Shown one piece after another: positions 63,743-64,000 of a stretch of DNA of 64,000 bases. The stretch's first letter is position 1; each line of letters starts with the position of its first letter. The notes beneath the pieces were generated by a model. It searched no databases. It was not told the DNA's origin and saw only the letters and a program-made list of their open reading frames with translations. The DNA comes from Pseudomonadota bacterium. Its GTDB lineage: Bacteria; Pseudomonadota; Gammaproteobacteria; Burkholderiales; Burkholderiaceae_C. A program made the position numbers and the translations under genes. The DNA lies in the NCBI GenBank assembly GCA_018241225.1, contig JAFEEG010000002.1:62001-126000 (forward strand), given 5' to 3'.

Positions 63743-64000
63743 TCAGGCAGCGGCCGGCACCTTGTCCAGGAAGCCGGTGACCGCGTGCAGGCGGCCGTCG
63801 GCCAGCCGCGCGAAATCGGTGCCCTGGATCAGGTCCTCGCTGGCCTCGGGGCCCAGCGTCCACGAGAAGCGCAGGTGCTCGCCGTGCGCATCGGGCTTGC
63901 CCAGCAGCTTGAAGCGAAAGCCCGGAAAGCGCGCCTGCACCGCCGCGATCAGCGCGCTGATGCCTTCGGCGCCGGCGGCATTGGCAATCGGGTCGATGTA
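63743..64000 (-). CDS. SnoaL/NTF2-like protein (partial, N-terminus outside window)
   Basis: 85 codons are visible; the start lies beyond the right edge. YIDPIANAAGAEGISALIAA, VQARFPGFRFKLLGKPDAHG, HLRFSWTLGPEASED and GTDFARLADGRLHAVTGFLD follow the NTF2-like cone fold common in SnoaL-type proteins. The function is not deducible. Convergent with modC. Confidence 0.75.
   Translation of the reverse strand, partial: YIDPIANAAGAEGISALIAAVQARFPGFRFKLLGKPDAHGEHLRFSWTLGPEASEDLIQGTDFARLADGRLHAVTGFLDKVPAAA

Overview
The window is a gene-dense (roughly 90% coding), GC-rich stretch of a betaproteobacterial chromosome. The best taxonomic guess is Burkholderiales, family Comamonadaceae (Variovorax-like). 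Three things point that way: the tmRNA tag peptide reads ANDERFALAA; the order gyrA - DUF2059 - serC - pheA - tyrA - aroA/cmk - rpsA - ihfB - lapA - lapB is typical of the group; and Bug-type and TRAP solute receptors are present. No IS element, prophage, CRISPR array, rRNA or tRNA was seen. The only RNA gene found is ssrA.

Layout. 1-6 kb: a YihY membrane protein (cut by the left edge), DUF2069, an FAD-linked 2-hydroxyacid dehydrogenase, a ccdAB-type toxin-antitoxin pair directly followed by thyA-folA, and an App1-type phosphatase. 6-13.5 kb: a cysteine-rich two-domain fasciclin lipoprotein, xth, a TonB-C-like lipoprotein, and the nitrogen-control block ntrC-ntrB-(small secreted protein)-glnA, with a sigma-54 promoter and two NtrC-box-like dyads in front of glnA. 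13.6-25 kb: mostly minus-strand housekeeping and envelope genes (molybdopterin-binding protein, EI24, sterol desaturase-like, polysaccharide deacetylase, beta-propeller, rsuA, ggt, methyltransferase), then ssrA, gph, ubiG and an OmpA-family protein. 25-38 kb: the long plus-strand gyrA to lapB block and a ComEA-like helix-hairpin-helix protein. 38-48.7 kb: a TRAP transporter followed closely by crcB, the seven-function Mrp Na+/H+ antiporter operon (A and B fused) and a LysR regulator. 48.7-51.7 kb: a Bug receptor and a bactofilin / coiled-coil / M23 peptidase cluster. 51.8-63.7 kb: a form II cox (Mo-hydroxylase) operon, coxSLMDEG plus xdhC, with a divergent AcoR-like regulator, next to modE and modABC with a clear ModE operator. 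A SnoaL/NTF2-like gene is cut by the right edge.

How it fits together. The nitrogen block appears self-contained: NtrB/NtrC acting on sigma-54 at glnA. The gyrA-lapB block couples DNA topology, serine/aromatic amino-acid synthesis, translation and LPS control. The right end looks like a molybdenum neighbourhood, with ModABC/ModE supplying metal to the CoxSLM enzyme and XdhC/CoxD/E/G as likely maturation factors. The ccd pair is notable because its presumed target, GyrA, is encoded 22 kb away, and because it sits immediately upstream of the thymidylate/folate genes. The strongest leads for something less described are the ccdAB-thyA-folA arrangement, the cysteine-rich fasciclin lipoprotein, the M23/coiled-coil/bactofilin cluster, the form II CoxL with a regulator lacking an AAA+ domain, and a 22-nt perfect palindrome after lapB.
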